Source: Kondoa malvinella (taxonomy: Eukaryota; Basidiomycota; Agaricostilbomycetes; Agaricostilbales; Kondoaceae). Taken from it: a DNA stretch of 64,000 bases. The notes below the pieces were generated by a model that was not told the origin of the DNA, made no database searches, and worked only from the letters and a program-made list of their open reading frames with translations. Where the stretch lies: contig BCIM01000007.1 in NCBI GenBank assembly GCA_039545315.1, positions 770,745-834,744 on the forward strand, given 5' to 3'. Positions 1 through 12,609 of this stretch are shown one piece after another; position 1 is the first letter of the stretch; the number at the start of each line of letters is the position of its first letter. A program made the translations under genes and the position numbers.

Positions 1-594
1 CTCTTCAGAAGAGTGAGTCGCAATCTTTCTGCAAATTTAACTTGCTCAAGAAGAGTACTTTCACAGAGCACTCCTGGCCAAGGTCGTCGAGCTCGCCGAA
101 TTCCCCAACCAGGCAGAACAGCAACGAATCGTCTCTGGTCTGCGATGGATCGGCATGTTTGACTCTTCACCTGTTGAACCTCGTGGAAACCTGCTCGACA
201 CTCTGTGCGCTACGCTGGAGAAGAAGATGCAGTACGAGAAGGGCGAAAAGGACATGGTCATGCTTCAGCACAAGTTTGAAATCACAAAGGTTCGTTCAAC
301 GACACCTGTCGTGTGCCTAGCTGACTGTTTCTGCTACAACAGAAGGATGGCGGAAGAGAAGTCCGAACAGCAACAATGCTCGACATGGGCGCTCCATACC
401 ACACCAACTCTGGTCCATCATCAATGGCCAAAACCGTCGGTGTACCTTGTGGTATTGCTGTTCAGCTTATTCTCGACGGTGTCATTAAAGAGACCGGTGT
501 GCTTGCACCATACACCAGAGCTCTTTGCGATCCTATCCTCAAGGAGTTGGAAAAGGAAGGTATTGGCATGGTTGAGAAGTCCGAGGCGATCTAG
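1..594 (+). CDS. LYS9: Saccharopine dehydrogenase (NADP+, L-glutamate-forming), C-terminal part
   Basis: This is the 3' end of a gene that begins before the window. It would make the enzyme of the alpha-aminoadipate lysine pathway that condenses aminoadipate semialdehyde with glutamate to give saccharopine. I read three exons: 1-12, 67-289 and 343-594, with introns 13-66 and 290-342 (donors gtgagt and gttcgt). The translation contains LAEFPNQAEQQRIVSGLRWI, then KDGGREVRTAT and MAKTVGVPCGIAVQLILDG, and ends GVLAPYTRALCDPILKELEK followed by EGIGMVEKSEAI. These C-terminal blocks are typical of fungal LYS9 proteins. The NAD(P)-binding N-terminus lies outside the window. The first 12 bases are assigned as exon only from frame agreement. 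Confidence 0.9.
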
Positions 595-707
595 AGAATC
601 GATGCGTGTGCTGTGTAACCGAAACCCAAAAGCAATCGATATATTTGCAATCTCGTGACCTTTGGCCAACATTCCTATCCACATGTTACCCTATTTCAAA
701 ACATTCT

Positions 708-2865
708 TCAAGGCTTCTCCTTCTCTAGATCCACGTCAGAGTCGATATCAACAGGCGTGGAAAAAGCCGGCAGCTTCTTAAGAGCGACAGTGTGAGCTTG
801 GAGGTTGAATTGGCTTTCGCTAGATGCAGGGACGCCCAAGATCTCATATTCGATAGGATATCTTGCACACTGAGATCAGCGAATACTTAGCGGTGTAGAT
901 TTTAGCGCACCTATTGTCGTCGTCATCCTTTCCTGTATCCACCTGCTGACACACCGAAGTCTGAAGGTATGGTTCAGAGCGGCTTTGGCGAGCAGTTGAG
1001 CCATGCGCTTACGCGAATCTGGACTCCTTGGTGCGACTGTTGCTTCCGCTTTCTCAGAATGGGTCTAAGAGCCTTGTAGAACAAGAGGCAATTGATTGGC
1101 GCGACAGTGCAACCGAAGACTGGTCTGATCAGAATATTGACCAGAATATGATTCGAATGCACCTACAGTAGAAGGAGGTGGATATGATGATTGACATCTT
1201 ATGCGTGTCTTGATAACTGAGTGGCACGAGAATGAGGAGGCCATTGCGGCGCTTGACAGACAACTTACACTGATGCTGGACTCAGGCCGATCCAAAGAGC
1301 CAATCCAACTATACAAAGAGTTCAGTATGATGATTGAGCAGACAGGATGAACAAAGCCTACCATGTGAGAGACCCATCAGCAAGATTCCAACTGACTGGA
1401 TTTGCAAGAAGCGACTATTCTCTTTCGTAAGCCAGGCGAAAGCTAGAGACAAAAACCACATAGACTGACTATGACCGTCTAAGCGGTGCGCGCCTTGATG
1501 TGCTGAAGCTCGCGTCTCTGACTACCGTCAATTGGTGACGAAGCATCTTCTGATAAAAATACGTCGCAGGCAGATATACGACCAGAGTAAGGATAAGCAA
1601 GAGGAATCCAGTCCCTTGACATGCTTGACTGAAGAAAGGCTCAGAGCTGATTTTTCCCATTGGGACCAGTGCTTACCTGGCAGCTGTAGTGAATTTGGTT
1701 GACTCGACGCCAATCTTGCCGAAGCCGGCGACAAAGGCAGACGACAGCTGAAAGGTTTGGCCTGGACTCCAGTTCTCGCTAGCTTCGTTCATGCTTGCTT
1801 TGAAAGCTGATGTTGCCCCGTCTAGCTTGCTGTATATGACCGCATATCGAATGAAGAGAAAAAGGATGCTAGTCCGTTCGTCAGATGAGTAGATTGAGGT
1901 AATACGGACTACTTACATGACAGCTTGAATCAAGAAATTTGCAAGGAAGAAGATGTTCAGGGACCGCGGAGTGATAAAGCTACGACCGGCGATTGCTTTA
2001 GCCCATTTGTTGCCGCTGTTCGGACTTCCTTGAGTGCTGGCCAGATATGCAGCGACCGTGGCACCCTTTCGATGTTTTAGTTAAGCTGAAAGGCTCATCG
2101 TAAGAGGACATACCCAGGCTTCCGCTGTTAAAAGCCATGCGATGGGGAACCACCTCAAACCTTCTATATACGAATTGGCCGCTACATAGGGTTGAGCACA
2201 GGCGAAATATTGTCGGTAAAAACTCACCTCGATTCTGCTTGTCCTTGTATATCGCCAGATAGAAGAATGCTACTGGGAATCAGCGACATAAATTGACACA
2301 ACAACGGTTTCTTACTTGACATGATAGATCTGAAGGCGTCACAGAATGATATGAGCTATGTGTAGCTCTGTCAAAAGCAGACGCACACAACAAAGAACTG
2401 GCGCACACTTCTTGAGCAGGAGACAATACGTTCGAGCGTGAGCTTACGATGGCACTGAGAATAGAATGAAAGAGAGCCGTGTTCGGTGCGAGGACGAGTC
2501 CTCTAGCAGTATAGCGCTTCTGGACCAGCCAGCCTCCTCCTGCATACAGCTTGGCCGCTATCGTAGCTAGGGATGCTGTTGTCACACATCAGACACCAGC
2601 CATCAGCACCGAACAGCTCAAGTAAGCATCGGACTCGCCTAGTAAGCCCAGACTAGCGATACCATAGTTTGCGAAGAGGACATTGAGGAATGCTTGAGAG
2701 CTAATGACAAGAGAGTTAGCCGACAAGATAAGATCTCTTGGGGCAGACTGACACATTTGTAGGCAAGATGTTCTTCAAGTTCTCCAGTACAACTTGGTAC
2801 GGATCTTGATCGCGCGGTAGCTTCAAAAGCTTCTGTACAAAGTCGGAAACTTGATCTGCAGACAT
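708..2865 (-). CDS. Multi-pass membrane protein, function unknown
   Basis: A minus-strand gene with many short exons. It starts at ATG 2865 (MSADQVSDFVQKLLKLPRDQ) and continues through VSQAFLNVLFANYGIASLGL, a segment with WLLTAEAW, a segment with FFLANFLIQAVM, then FLLLILTLVVYLPATYFYQ, a segment ending LSHVGLALWIGLSPASV, and LIRPVFGCTVAPINCLLFYK. It ends with a hydrophilic tail YPIEYEILGVPASSESQFNL down to STPVDIDSDVDLEKEKP and a TGA at 708-710. At least five hydrophobic segments alternate with polar loops, so an integral membrane protein with its C-terminus in the cytosol is likely. I do not recognise the family. The last two exons were joined by eye through introns near 863-908 and 962-1010; some inner exon borders are approximate. 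Confidence 0.6.
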
Positions 2866-4352
2866 GAAGAAACGGTGTTGGGGAAGGACAAAGAGGGACG
2901 AATTGCGATCAGCATTTGGGGAATAGATTTGCGTGGACTGGATTTGGCAGAACGGAGCAGAAAACGCCGTCTGGAGGCGTCTGAGCCTTCAGTGTAAAGC
3001 TTATATTAAATAAGACAGCTCGTGGCTCAATGCATGGGATAAAGGCTCGAAGCAATCAGAATGGACCTGAACTGAAGGCCTAAGCTAGCATCTGACTTGC
3101 CAAAGCCCATAGCATCGGAGGACAGTGTAGCGTCTGCACAAGGCGTTAAGAGGAAGAGGCACATGAAACGAGCCCGAAGTTCTCGCGACTGAGCCATTTC
3201 GCGAGAGCTGGCTTAGAACTGCCACAAGCATTGCTCGCAGCAGCCAAGATACATGCGTCGCGTGGACCTCCTCGACACTCTGCTCGCATGCTTTGGTGCA
3301 CGGCGCACGCAAGCCAGAATTTGAAGAATCGAGCGAGATTGAAGTGTCCATGGCCTGCCCTGCATAGCATAGTGTCTTTGGCTCTGAGCTGTCTGCATTC
3401 AGTTGCGCCTGTCTGACGGTGTTCTCTTCATCCCGCTGTTGCAGCAATCGCGTCAGACATCATTGGCCAGAACCAAGCCTTCAATTTGCACGACCTCGTT
3501 TCTGTGCTGGCAGCTCGTCGCATCTCGTACAGCAAGCAAATACGTGGGATTCATTTCGCCTTCAGGCTGGTTTAATCCCTCTCGGGCTGTGATGCAGCGC
3601 CTCGATGCGGGCTGCTCTCCACAATACTCTACAAGTTGCAAAAGATCGCTCCTGGAACATCTTCTCGCGAGCACTCTCAGTTGCTAGAACAGACTGTCAA
3701 CAGAACGACTTGAAAGGCAAAGATGTTCTGCGAAATTTGGCTGTATTCCAAGCCATTACGGCAGAAGAGCTACATAATCACACAAACAGCTAGTGGTTCC
3801 TCTCTCTCTCTCCCTCTTTTACGAAGTCAGTCTGCAAGGTCGACAGGAGAAGTCGAAGAGCTCGAGGTAGCAAGTGTTTGTGACCAACCGCGAGGTTGGC
3901 TTCTTTTTCCGTCAACTGCAGCATTCAAGACACGCGCTCATTGAAGCATACTCCTTGGTCGTACAGACTTTGACTCGTTCATGCCTGATCATCAAGTTGT
4001 CGGGCGAGAACGGTGCCAAAATAGGACTTGTTGCTTTCGAGGTCTTCTCCTCTCTTCTTCGGGTCAGAGACTGTGATTACGAGCGCGTGTGAGTACTATT
4101 TATCGCTTGTGAGACGTTCTCCCTCATCACTCCCAAAATTGTTTGTTTACCACTTCGAGAACATCTAATGAGTCGGGCCGATCCTTCGAGAAGCTCCTTC
4201 TCCCTCTCCGACCAGTCTTCCAGCTGTCTAGAACCTGAAATTTGGTCACTGCGTTCAAGAACAAGTCTTTGTCTATTTCCTTGTCAAATCCCTTGTGTGT
4301 CAGCTTTCGCGCAAAGAGGCTTACAATTTGGACTGATAATGTTACGCAGTAC
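2866..4352. other. Divergent intergenic region
   Basis: About 1.5 kb lies between two genes transcribed away from each other. I see no open frame here with protein-like composition. A pyrimidine tract (CTCTCT type) lies near 3799-3822, and the last 100 bases before 4353 may hold leader sequence of the plus-strand gene. It presumably carries both promoters. Confidence 0.4.
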
Positions 4353-6449
4353 ATGCCAGTCAGGAATACAAGAGCAGCAGCTCTATGGATCGCATCAAGT
4401 CTGCCCGCACTGGTGTTTGCTCAAGCTGAAGATCCAGCAACTGGCGTCGCTGATACTGCACCAGCCGTTCAAGCTGGACAAACAACTGCTACTTTCAATG
4501 ACGGCCTCTATACGCCAGATACAGTCCTGGCAGCAGCTACTGTCGCTCAAACAACAACAGCAGCTGTTCCAGAAGAGATAGTGACAACAACCTCTGTAGA
4601 ACCACAAACAGAAGCAGTCCCCACGGCATCCACTCTTGTGTCTCCGAGCACTACATCGACTACTTTGCTAACATCAACAGCTCAAGCATCTTCCAGCTCT
4701 GCCTCAACAACCAGCTCTTCATCCAGTTCAGCGCAAAGCTCCAGTCGGGCATCGTCTTTGACAAGTCAGTCATCAGCTACTATAGCCAGCGCAGCAGCAT
4801 CTGTGGAGCCCGGCAATCCAGTCGGCAAACCCTTCAAAGTGGTTCTTCCTCTGATCATCATCGGTTCTGTCATTGCACTCTTTACCATCTGCGGCTTCAT
4901 ATGGCATAGAAGGAGAAAGAATCGCATCAACAAGCGCATATCAGGCTTTCATCGAAAACAGCGTAGCATGATGCCAGCAGGATGGGACGAAGACGCGCGA
5001 GATGATGATGAAAAGTCCTCCTTTACCGGCTTGCATGTTTCGGAAGACGGTCATCCAGCCAACGTCGCAGCATGGGGTACACCTCAGCGCCAAATGTCGG
5101 AAAAGCAGGTCGACCGCGCCTTTGAGCAAGCGTACGATGCACCCGATCACTTTATTCCACCCACCAACGCAGCCGGCTTTGGCACTCAGTCCATCTCGAA
5201 TCGCGAGGTGAAAGATGAAAGAGGCTGGGGCTGGGGTACAAACCGGTCAAAGAATCACAAGCAAGCTTCCATCATCAGCAAAGGATCATCAAAGTTCCGC
5301 GCCAAACGATCCGACACCATTTCCCAACATCCTTCTGGACCTGATCTCGATGCCATGCTGGCCGAATCTCGTACCGGCTATACACCCAACGATGCGGCGC
5401 AATACGAGCAAGAGAACGCTCCAGGCATGCTATCCCGGACTGCGACTATGGTCTACAATACGCTCAGCTCCCAAATCTCGAGGCGCAGCCGCATGCATCA
5501 ACGTTTGACCGACGAACACGATGACAGCTATGATGAATATGGACAAAAGTTGGACAACGGAGAAGAGGATGCAGCTGAAGTCATTGATCTACGCTACGAA
5601 GGGAATGGCTACTCGCATGTCCGCTCGCAAACCGAAACAGGTACTCCTGGCCGGCCGCTTCCTATGCCTCCGTCTACACCGACAAGAGCTCCTTCAACTC
5701 CTACGCGAGCTCGTGCTCCTTACATTCAAGCTCCAGCCAGCGTTCAGAAGATGGACTCGCAAATCAGCCGAAGTGTCAAGCGATGGACATTGGCAGATGA
5801 GCGAGCACCATGCAGTCCAAGCTCCCAATACAGCACTCCAGTTGCACCTTTGAACTATTCTCACGCTCCACCAACCTCACTAACGCCAGGTACTCGTAAT
5901 GCATTGAACAGCAGCGTCGGCCCACTTTCTCCTCCTCTACAGCCTCACTTCTTTTATCACGGAGCCGGTCCACCTGCCAAACAGCAAAAATCTGATTCGA
6001 TCGCTGGTATCGCTTCTCGGTTCCTTCCAGCCAACAATGCGCCACCTTCTCCAGTGGAAGACCCGTTCGGACCTTCATACACTTCTATGCCAGCCAAGAG
6101 GGAACGAAGGCAGTCTATCATCGGACAAGACATGAATGCCTCACCTGTACGAAGATCTGCAGCCAAGATGGTTCCATCGCTAAGTCAGCCTGCTCATTCT
6201 ACCGCTCCAGAATCGCCCTCTCGTCGCAGAGCTGATTCATTGATGGATGGGCAAAGGCGAAGTGCTATGAGAAGTCCAGCACAGAGGCAAAGAGAGGAAG
6301 AGCAAGCTGCGAGAAGTGTCAGCAGGATAGTGAGAGAGGGACGCGAAGGCAAGACGACGCCCGTCAAGGAAAGGATACGAATATTGAGGGAACAGCAAAG
6401 TCGTGATTCCTTGCAGGCGGCAAAGCGGAACTCGCTGATGCACGAGTGA
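4353..6449 (+). CDS. Single-pass membrane protein with Ser/Thr-rich ectodomain and long cytoplasmic tail
   Basis: One uninterrupted exon of about 698 codons. I chose ATG 4353 because it opens directly into a signal peptide (MPVRNTRAAALWIASSLPAL, then VFAQA); the open frame extends upstream but has no ATG there. Residues about 25-160 form a Ser/Thr/Ala-rich ectodomain likely to be O-glycosylated. One transmembrane helix follows at about 163-185 (VVLPLIIIGSVIALFTICGF), with the stop-transfer HRRRKNR. The tail of about 510 residues is polar, rich in Pro, Ser and Arg, with repeated PSTPTRA-like stretches, and ends in a basic segment (RIVREGREGKTTPVKERIRI). The layout resembles fungal cell-surface sensors, but no known domain is visible, so the function is open. 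Confidence 0.75.
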   Translation: MPVRNTRAAALWIASSLPALVFAQAEDPATGVADTAPAVQAGQTTATFNDGLYTPDTVLAAATVAQTTTAAVPEEIVTTTSVEPQTEAVPTASTLVSPSTTSTTLLTSTAQASSSSASTTSSSSSSAQSSSRASSLTSQSSATIASAAASVEPGNPVGKPFKVVLPLIIIGSVIALFTICGFIWHRRRKNRINKRISGFHRKQRSMMPAGWDEDARDDDEKSSFTGLHVSEDGHPANVAAWGTPQRQMSEKQVDRAFEQAYDAPDHFIPPTNAAGFGTQSISNREVKDERGWGWGTNRSKNHKQASIISKGSSKFRAKRSDTISQHPSGPDLDAMLAESRTGYTPNDAAQYEQENAPGMLSRTATMVYNTLSSQISRRSRMHQRLTDEHDDSYDEYGQKLDNGEEDAAEVIDLRYEGNGYSHVRSQTETGTPGRPLPMPPSTPTRAPSTPTRARAPYIQAPASVQKMDSQISRSVKRWTLADERAPCSPSSQYSTPVAPLNYSHAPPTSLTPGTRNALNSSVGPLSPPLQPHFFYHGAGPPAKQQKSDSIAGIASRFLPANNAPPSPVEDPFGPSYTSMPAKRERRQSIIGQDMNASPVRRSAAKMVPSLSQPAHSTAPESPSRRRADSLMDGQRRSAMRSPAQRQREEEQAARSVSRIVREGREGKTTPVKERIRILREQQSRDSLQAAKRNSLMHE

Positions 6450-6739
6450 GTGCTTTGATACGCGCGTAAAGATTCAAGCTGATGGGTCATGCAGTAACGT
6501 TACCGATTTTATGACGAGCCCGTAGATGCTGCTAGGACTGTTTAGACGTGTTGTATTCATGTATATATTGCTGCCGTAGCTCTGCATTGTTCAATACCGT
6601 TAGAGACATTTTTCGAGTCGCTTGTTGTGATGCGAAGCTTCCATCTTTGGACGACACCTTCCTCTTCTGCCAATAACGACTTGACTACCCAATTGCGTCC
6701 TTTGCATAACCGAACTATAAGCCGGTATAGCAGCAGCAG

Positions 6740-7849
6740 ATGGCAGACAAGATAGCGCTCGACCTGCGCGGGGATAGGTTCTCTATAGAAAGGGAGAACT
6801 TGATGGCTCTACCGGAGAGCATACTGCTCTGCCTCTTTCCCAATGGCGTCGTCCTCAACCCGCAACGGCAGCAGCAGTCAGGCGAAGGCGAAGAAGCCCA
6901 AGTAGACGAGGAGGACGTCTATTTCGTCGATGTTTGTTATTTTGGCCATGTCCTCGAGCCTCAATCTGAGTCCGTGCTCTAGTTTGACAGCTCGTGTCTG
7001 CAATATATACTAGAGTTCTTTGATCGAGCAAGAGAAGATTTCTATGGCACAGCAGAAGCGCCAAAGCGTCTAATGGACCCGCATGACAACCCAGCCTCGC
7101 CTGGCAATATGCAAAACCCGCTCTTTCACAAACAAGCCATCATCGTGCTGAGGGAAGAACTGGAATACTTTGCCATACCGCCAAAGAAAATGGCTGGCGC
7201 TGTCACAGCTGACGATTCTCATCCTGCAACCGACGAAGAAGGTTTCCCTAATGCTGCGCTTACCAACCTGAAGAGATCGTGCGGAGAAGGGCTGTTGGAC
7301 AAGCAGAGCATCTTTACCGCTTTGCAGAGAAACGTGAATAGGGAAAACAATGTCGCGGAACAGCATTTGATTGATATGCTATGTATGAGGTGCGTCTGCA
7401 GTCTGTCATGCACTAGATAAGTGCTCAAGCATATCTGCATCGCACAGCGGTTTCGACAGAGAAGATACCTGGGGTTATCGAGCAATGGAACCGAATCGAT
7501 GCTGCATCACCAGCATAGCATTATGCCTTCTCAAGACCGGTATAACACATGCACAGACGCCAGAAGAGTCAAGAGGGATGCCGGCGGTGAATGCAGCGCA
7601 ATTAGCCACGGCGCAAAAGTTGCTGCTGTTCTGGAGGAAACCTGCTGTGAGCTCGATGAACCTTTTGCTGTGACACAGCTGAAAATGAGTGCAACTTCAC
7701 AGAGGAAATGCTGGTGGGATGCAACAGAAGTAGAAGTGCCATCGTCGAATGGCCAAGCGACACAGACCCTCCGTGTTTGGGCAAGACGGATCTGGACGCT
7801 CGAAACGACTCTGCTTTCTTCACCTTTCGCATCTTCGACTCCTCTATAA
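6740..7849 (+). CDS. WHI2: WHI2-like BTB/POZ (KCTD-type) protein
   Basis: Four exons: 6740-6931, 6983-7389, 7448-7646 and 7703-7849, giving 314 residues with all phases agreeing. The N-terminus IALDLRGDRFSIERENLMAL, followed by PESILLCLFPNGVVL, is the BTB-like fold of Whi2 proteins. The block VDFDSSCLQYILEFF is made only after removing intron 6932-6982. The C-terminus has CMSGFDREDTWGYRAMEPNR and then ARKCWWDATEVEVP and VWARRIWTLE, all familiar from fungal Whi2. In yeast Whi2 acts with the phosphatases Psr1/Psr2 in the general stress response and in damping TORC1 under low amino acids. That role is inferred from the family. Confidence 0.87.
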
Positions 7850-8382
7850 CCTGCTTGGGTATCGGCTGGCCCATACGTGAGTCCATATCTTGTCGGTCAA
7901 ACGTCATTGACTCATTGATTCTTCCAGTCATTGACATTCTATCAATTTTGCAATTTAGAATGCGCAGAGTTCAGATGCTACAAAAGCCTATATGTATGAG
8001 TTGCTAGGCATAGGCTATACCCATGTACACTGCCCTTAATCCATGTAACAAGCAAGAAGCAATGCATCACTTTGTAGCTCTCCCTCTGCCACCAACTTCA
8101 CACGAAGCCAGACAAGCCTAGGCTGCAAAACCACACTTGACACCAATACCCCTGTAGCTCTATATCCCCCTTGTGCCTCGTCGAAGATCGTTTCAGCCTT
8201 ATCAAGCCGGTATCAACCTTTCCGAGCGGTGTTCAAGACTTTACACTTTCGCAAGCAGTGTTTGCCCTAGGAACTTGCACTAGCTCCCTCTTGCTGTGCT
8301 ATTGCTCGAGCTATCACATTGGCTTCCACGTACCTTGTCTAACAGACTCGCGGAATTCATGCGGACCTGAAATCATTTTATC
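7850..8382 (+). other. Intergenic region between WHI2-like gene and transporter
   Basis: About 530 bases between two genes in the same direction. I see no coding frame here that I trust; it should hold the WHI2 3' UTR and the transporter promoter and leader. Confidence 0.4.
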
Positions 8383-11300
8383 ATGCCACGAAGACTCAGC
8401 AGCTCTTCTTCCGCTCGCCCAATAGCCAACACAGACGATGAAACCTCATCTAATGGTTCCCGAAGCGGGATCGCTATGCCATCGGGAAGAAGCTACGTCG
8501 CTGGACCTTACAGTTACAATGATTCTTCCTTTACCAGCAACAGCTACGATATTCGGGAAGGTTCAGTCCGACTAGGATCACTATTCGTTGATCGGCCCAA
8601 CCCTACACCACGTAAAGCCTCTCGAGTAGAACAGACATTATGGGAGCAACCTACGCCTAAAACTACACCTGGTTCTACCCCGATGCAATTGAGTGGTATC
8701 AGTCAGATCTTTCAGCAGAATCAGGATGAAGAGGATAGCGGAGATAGTGGAAGCACGGTCAAAATTAGCCCGGAAATCGTAGATGCGCTGCAGGTGGTCG
8801 AAGTGCCACAGACGGCATTACCTACTGTTTTGGAGACAGAAGATGATATTCAGGCTGTGCTGGATGCGGATATGGAGCGGTTGGATGAACGGACGCCTCT
8901 GTTGGCTCATAAATATGGGATTGAGGCGCCTGTGAATCAGAGTACTTGGCAGAGGTGGTGAGTGCTGCTCCGACCTGTCTGCAGGACTATGTATCAATGC
9001 AGGGAATGTCACAGTCATTCAGCAATACGACGGACAACGAATCATTTGACGCATCAGAAATCAGCAAAGGAGATCTTCACATCTAGGAATATGCTCGACG
9101 CTGTGAAAGCACCCATACAATATATACCCGCTACCATTCTTGGCATACTACTCAATTTGCTAGATGGCGTATCATATGGCTTGTGAGTCATGTCGGTCAA
9201 GCCTTGTGTTGGCTTTTCACCGATGCTTGTCTCACAGAATCATGTTTCCTACTACACCTATATTCGCAGACTTTGGCGGAATAGGTGTTTCTATGTGCGT
9301 GCGGATATGCATTTGCCTTCAACCAGGCTAATGTTTCGTTCCAAATGCACAGGTTCTTTGTCTCGTGTATCGTCTCGCAGCTTGTAACCAGCAGTCGGAG
9401 TATATTTAAAGGAGGGAATGGGTCTATGAGTGCGCTGCTCATTCCTTGGTTCTTACCTCCCGAACTGAATGTTTTGATTTCGCACAGTGATTGAAGTAGT
9501 GGTATGTCTCTGCTGACGGGTCCTCGCTACCAGGCTCACGGGAAACAGCCTTTCTTCCACTCTCTAGTCTTCGCCATCACAGGCTACACGGGCGCGGACA
9601 ATGCAAAACAAGTCATTCCGACGGTTATGGTCGCTTTCGCCATGTCTTCTATATTGACTGGTCTCGTCTTTTTCCTGCTTGGCGCACTGAAGTGAGCGTC
9701 CTTTGATTATCTGGGCTTGTAGTCCTGACATTGATTCGGCTAGGATGGGAATACTGCTTGAGTTCTTCCCGCGGCATATCCTGGTCGGGTGCATAGGCGG
9801 TATCGGAGCCTTTGTGAGCAATGTCAGCTGGCTATCTATCGATTGCTGATCATCTTCGCTTCAGCTGATGATTACTGGGTACGTGTCCTCAAGGCGCAAG
9901 GGTCGTGCTGATGTGCCAGCAGACTACAAGTAACAGCTCGTCTGGACGAAGAATCAATACCGGCCCTCAGCTGGTCTACCGTGCGCATGTTCTTCGGCAA
10001 TGATATACTTCCACTCTGGGTAAGCCTTAAATGAGCTTCGGCTGTCAAGGGCTCATCTGGAGTTAGACAATACCGCTCGTCCTGTGCATCCTTCTCCGCG
10101 TTATCACAGCATATTACGCGCATCCTCTCATAATACCTGGCTTCTGTAAGTCTTGTAGCTCATTAGCTCATCTTGGAGTTGCGACTGATTTCTCGTATAG
10201 TCTGTCTCGTAGCGGCTGTGTTCTACACTGTTTCGATGGCTATAATGCGTCTACCCCTTTCTCAGCTCCGCAGTACAGTGAGCATATCCACCGGTTGATG
10301 TCTGCATCTGGCGAAGGCTGATACGTCGATCACAGGGGTGGGTCTTCGACCTCGGCGAAATCCAAACACCTTTCTATGAATTTTGGAGTCTGTTCAGTGA
10401 GTGTTGTGTTGACACGGCGGATGAACCCTTTTTTTGACGTGTCAATCAACAGACTTTAAAGAGGTCGATTTCGGTGCACTAGTGGCTACTATCCCCACCC
10501 AACTCGCGCTTGTCTTTTTCGCCATGCTTCATGTGCCGCTCAATGTACCTGCTTTAGCCCTATCGATATCAGAAGACAATTTGAAGACCGACGCTGAGCT
10601 GGTCAATCACGGCTTGTCAAACTTGCTATCTGGTTTGATTGGTAGCGTACCGAATTATCTAGTCTACACCAATTCAGTCCTCTTTTATCGAGTCGGCGGC
10701 ACAAGTAGATTGTCTGGCTTCATGTTGGCGATCGCTACTGGCGCAGTCATGATGGTTGGACCGCAAGTGATTGGGCTGCTGCCAGGCTCGTCCATCATAG
10801 TCTCTCCGGTGCAAAGGCTGATGTCCTGTTGGTCATGTAGTTATGGTTGTTGGTCAGTCTGCCTCTTGCCCATTGCTTGCCCTAGCTGAGTCTTGCCAGG
10901 CGCTCTGATCTACCTACTCGGTCTCGATCTACTGAAAGAGGCATGCTATGACACTTGGGGCCGAGTGTCCCGCTTCGAATACATCACCATATGGATCATC
11001 ATTTTAGTCATGGTCAGTCAAATAACCAGTCAGACAATCCGTAGCTGACTCCTGAATTAGACTTTCGTCGATTTTGTGGTCGGCATTGGCGTGGGAATCG
11101 TCGTTGCTTGCATCTCCTTTGTTGTCACCTCGTCGCAGAGAGCGTCCGTGAGGCGGATCATTACGGGTTCGACAGCTCGATCGACTGTTCGCCGACATCC
11201 TGTAAGTTTCGTCTCTTCTATACAGCTCAATGCTGAAGATAGGCTGCAGCAACAAAGCAACTTCTTGAAAGAGGTTGGCTCCCAAATCCGCATCATCAAA

Positions 11301-12609
11301 CTTCAAGGGCAAATCTTCTTTGGTTTGTGATCATGACAACGTGTCCTTGTGGAGATCATTGATCATTGACTAAATTGACAGGCACTGCGTCGAGATGTGA
11401 AGCAACCATCCGGTCTCTGCTGGAAGCCGCGGAATGGCGAGAGAAACCGATTCGATTTCTCGTACTCGACTTTACCTTAGTCAGCGGTATGTGCCACTAT
11501 AAGCCATCTCATTGACATACTTACAATATCTTGCTTCAGGCGTGGACTTCAGTGCAGCGGAAGCCCTGCTGCGGATACAGCGGCTATGTGAAGCAAAGAA
11601 TGTTTTGCTCATACTATGCGGCTGCTCGCCAAATTCAGCAGTCGGAAAAGCGCTCAGAGGCGTCAATCTTTGGGCTGGCCATGCAAGCTTACAGGTGGAA
11701 GTATTTGAGAAGCTCAACGATGCCCTCGAGGTGAGTTTCTGCAAACAAGTTCTGCGATGTGTTTCCTAACACCTATACAGCACTGCGAAAATAGTCAACT
11801 TAGATCACTGTACTCAAAAGATCTGGCTCCGCCTTCCTTCAATATCGAAGAATCACCTATAGGGCCTTTATCAGGTTCCACCAACATCGTAGCGTCTCCC
11901 TCAATATACGCTGGCACGCCGTCAGCTTTCAGTCATTCACCTCGACGACTGCATCTCTTCGAAGCTGCCAAAGACACAATTGGTCTAGGCAAACCCGCGA
12001 CCCCTCGGCGAATCAACCTCGCTCAACCTCTTCCTCTCCTCATGCAAGCTTTCTCCTCCTATGCACCTGAAATAAGCGATCCCCAATCGTTCTTTTACCA
12101 AATCGTACCATACCTCACTAAAATGCACGTGGAAAAGGGCACCGTTCTGTGGAAAGAAGGCGATGCTGCATCTTGCTTCTACCTGATCGAAATTGGTGCT
12201 CTTAAACTGGTCAGGGATATGTACGATCTCGGCCAAACTCTGGTAGAGACTATGCTACCGGCAAGGTATGCAAGCCCTTTTGATAAGAAGAACAGGTCTA
12301 ATCTGCTCGGTAGTGTGGCTGGCGAGATGTCTTTCCTTTCAGATGTACCTCGGACGTCTCGACTCACTGCGGAACGTGACGCTGTACTGTGGACGATGGA
12401 CGTGGACGCTCTCCACAGACTCGAAGCCGAGCTCCCAGCGGTGTCTGTGCGTCAATTCCGCAAGATCCTGCTGCGCATTGCGACGTCAAGTCAAGAAGGT
12501 AGAGACTCATGCCACGTTTCATTCTCGATCTGACGCTGATGGTGCCTTCTTCCTTTCTGTCACAGTTGTGATGGTTCGTTCTATCTTTGCGGTCTCGAGC
12601 TGCGGCTGA
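8383..12609 (+). CDS. VSB1: SulP-family vacuolar transporter with STAS and cyclic-nucleotide-binding-like domains (Vsb1 type)
   Basis: A long gene of many exons, starting at ATG 8383. About 190 polar residues ending in an acidic [11 protein letters not shown] segment precede the membrane part: [89 protein letters not shown] and more helices to [25 protein letters not shown] domain follows ([20 protein letters not shown]), then a cyclic-nucleotide-binding-like fold ([33 protein letters not shown]). This order matches yeast Ygr125w/Vsb1, needed for storing basic amino acids in the vacuole. The usual PRAA of the phosphate-binding cassette is PRTS here, so nucleotide binding is doubtful. The end is uncertain: either TGA 12607-12609, or, with one more gttcgt intron (12574-12629), a stop near 12653. 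Confidence 0.85.

Noticed and set aside
3085..3447. A 120-codon minus-strand open frame in the 1.5-kb divergent spacer
   Set aside because: No domain, no splice partners and atypical composition.
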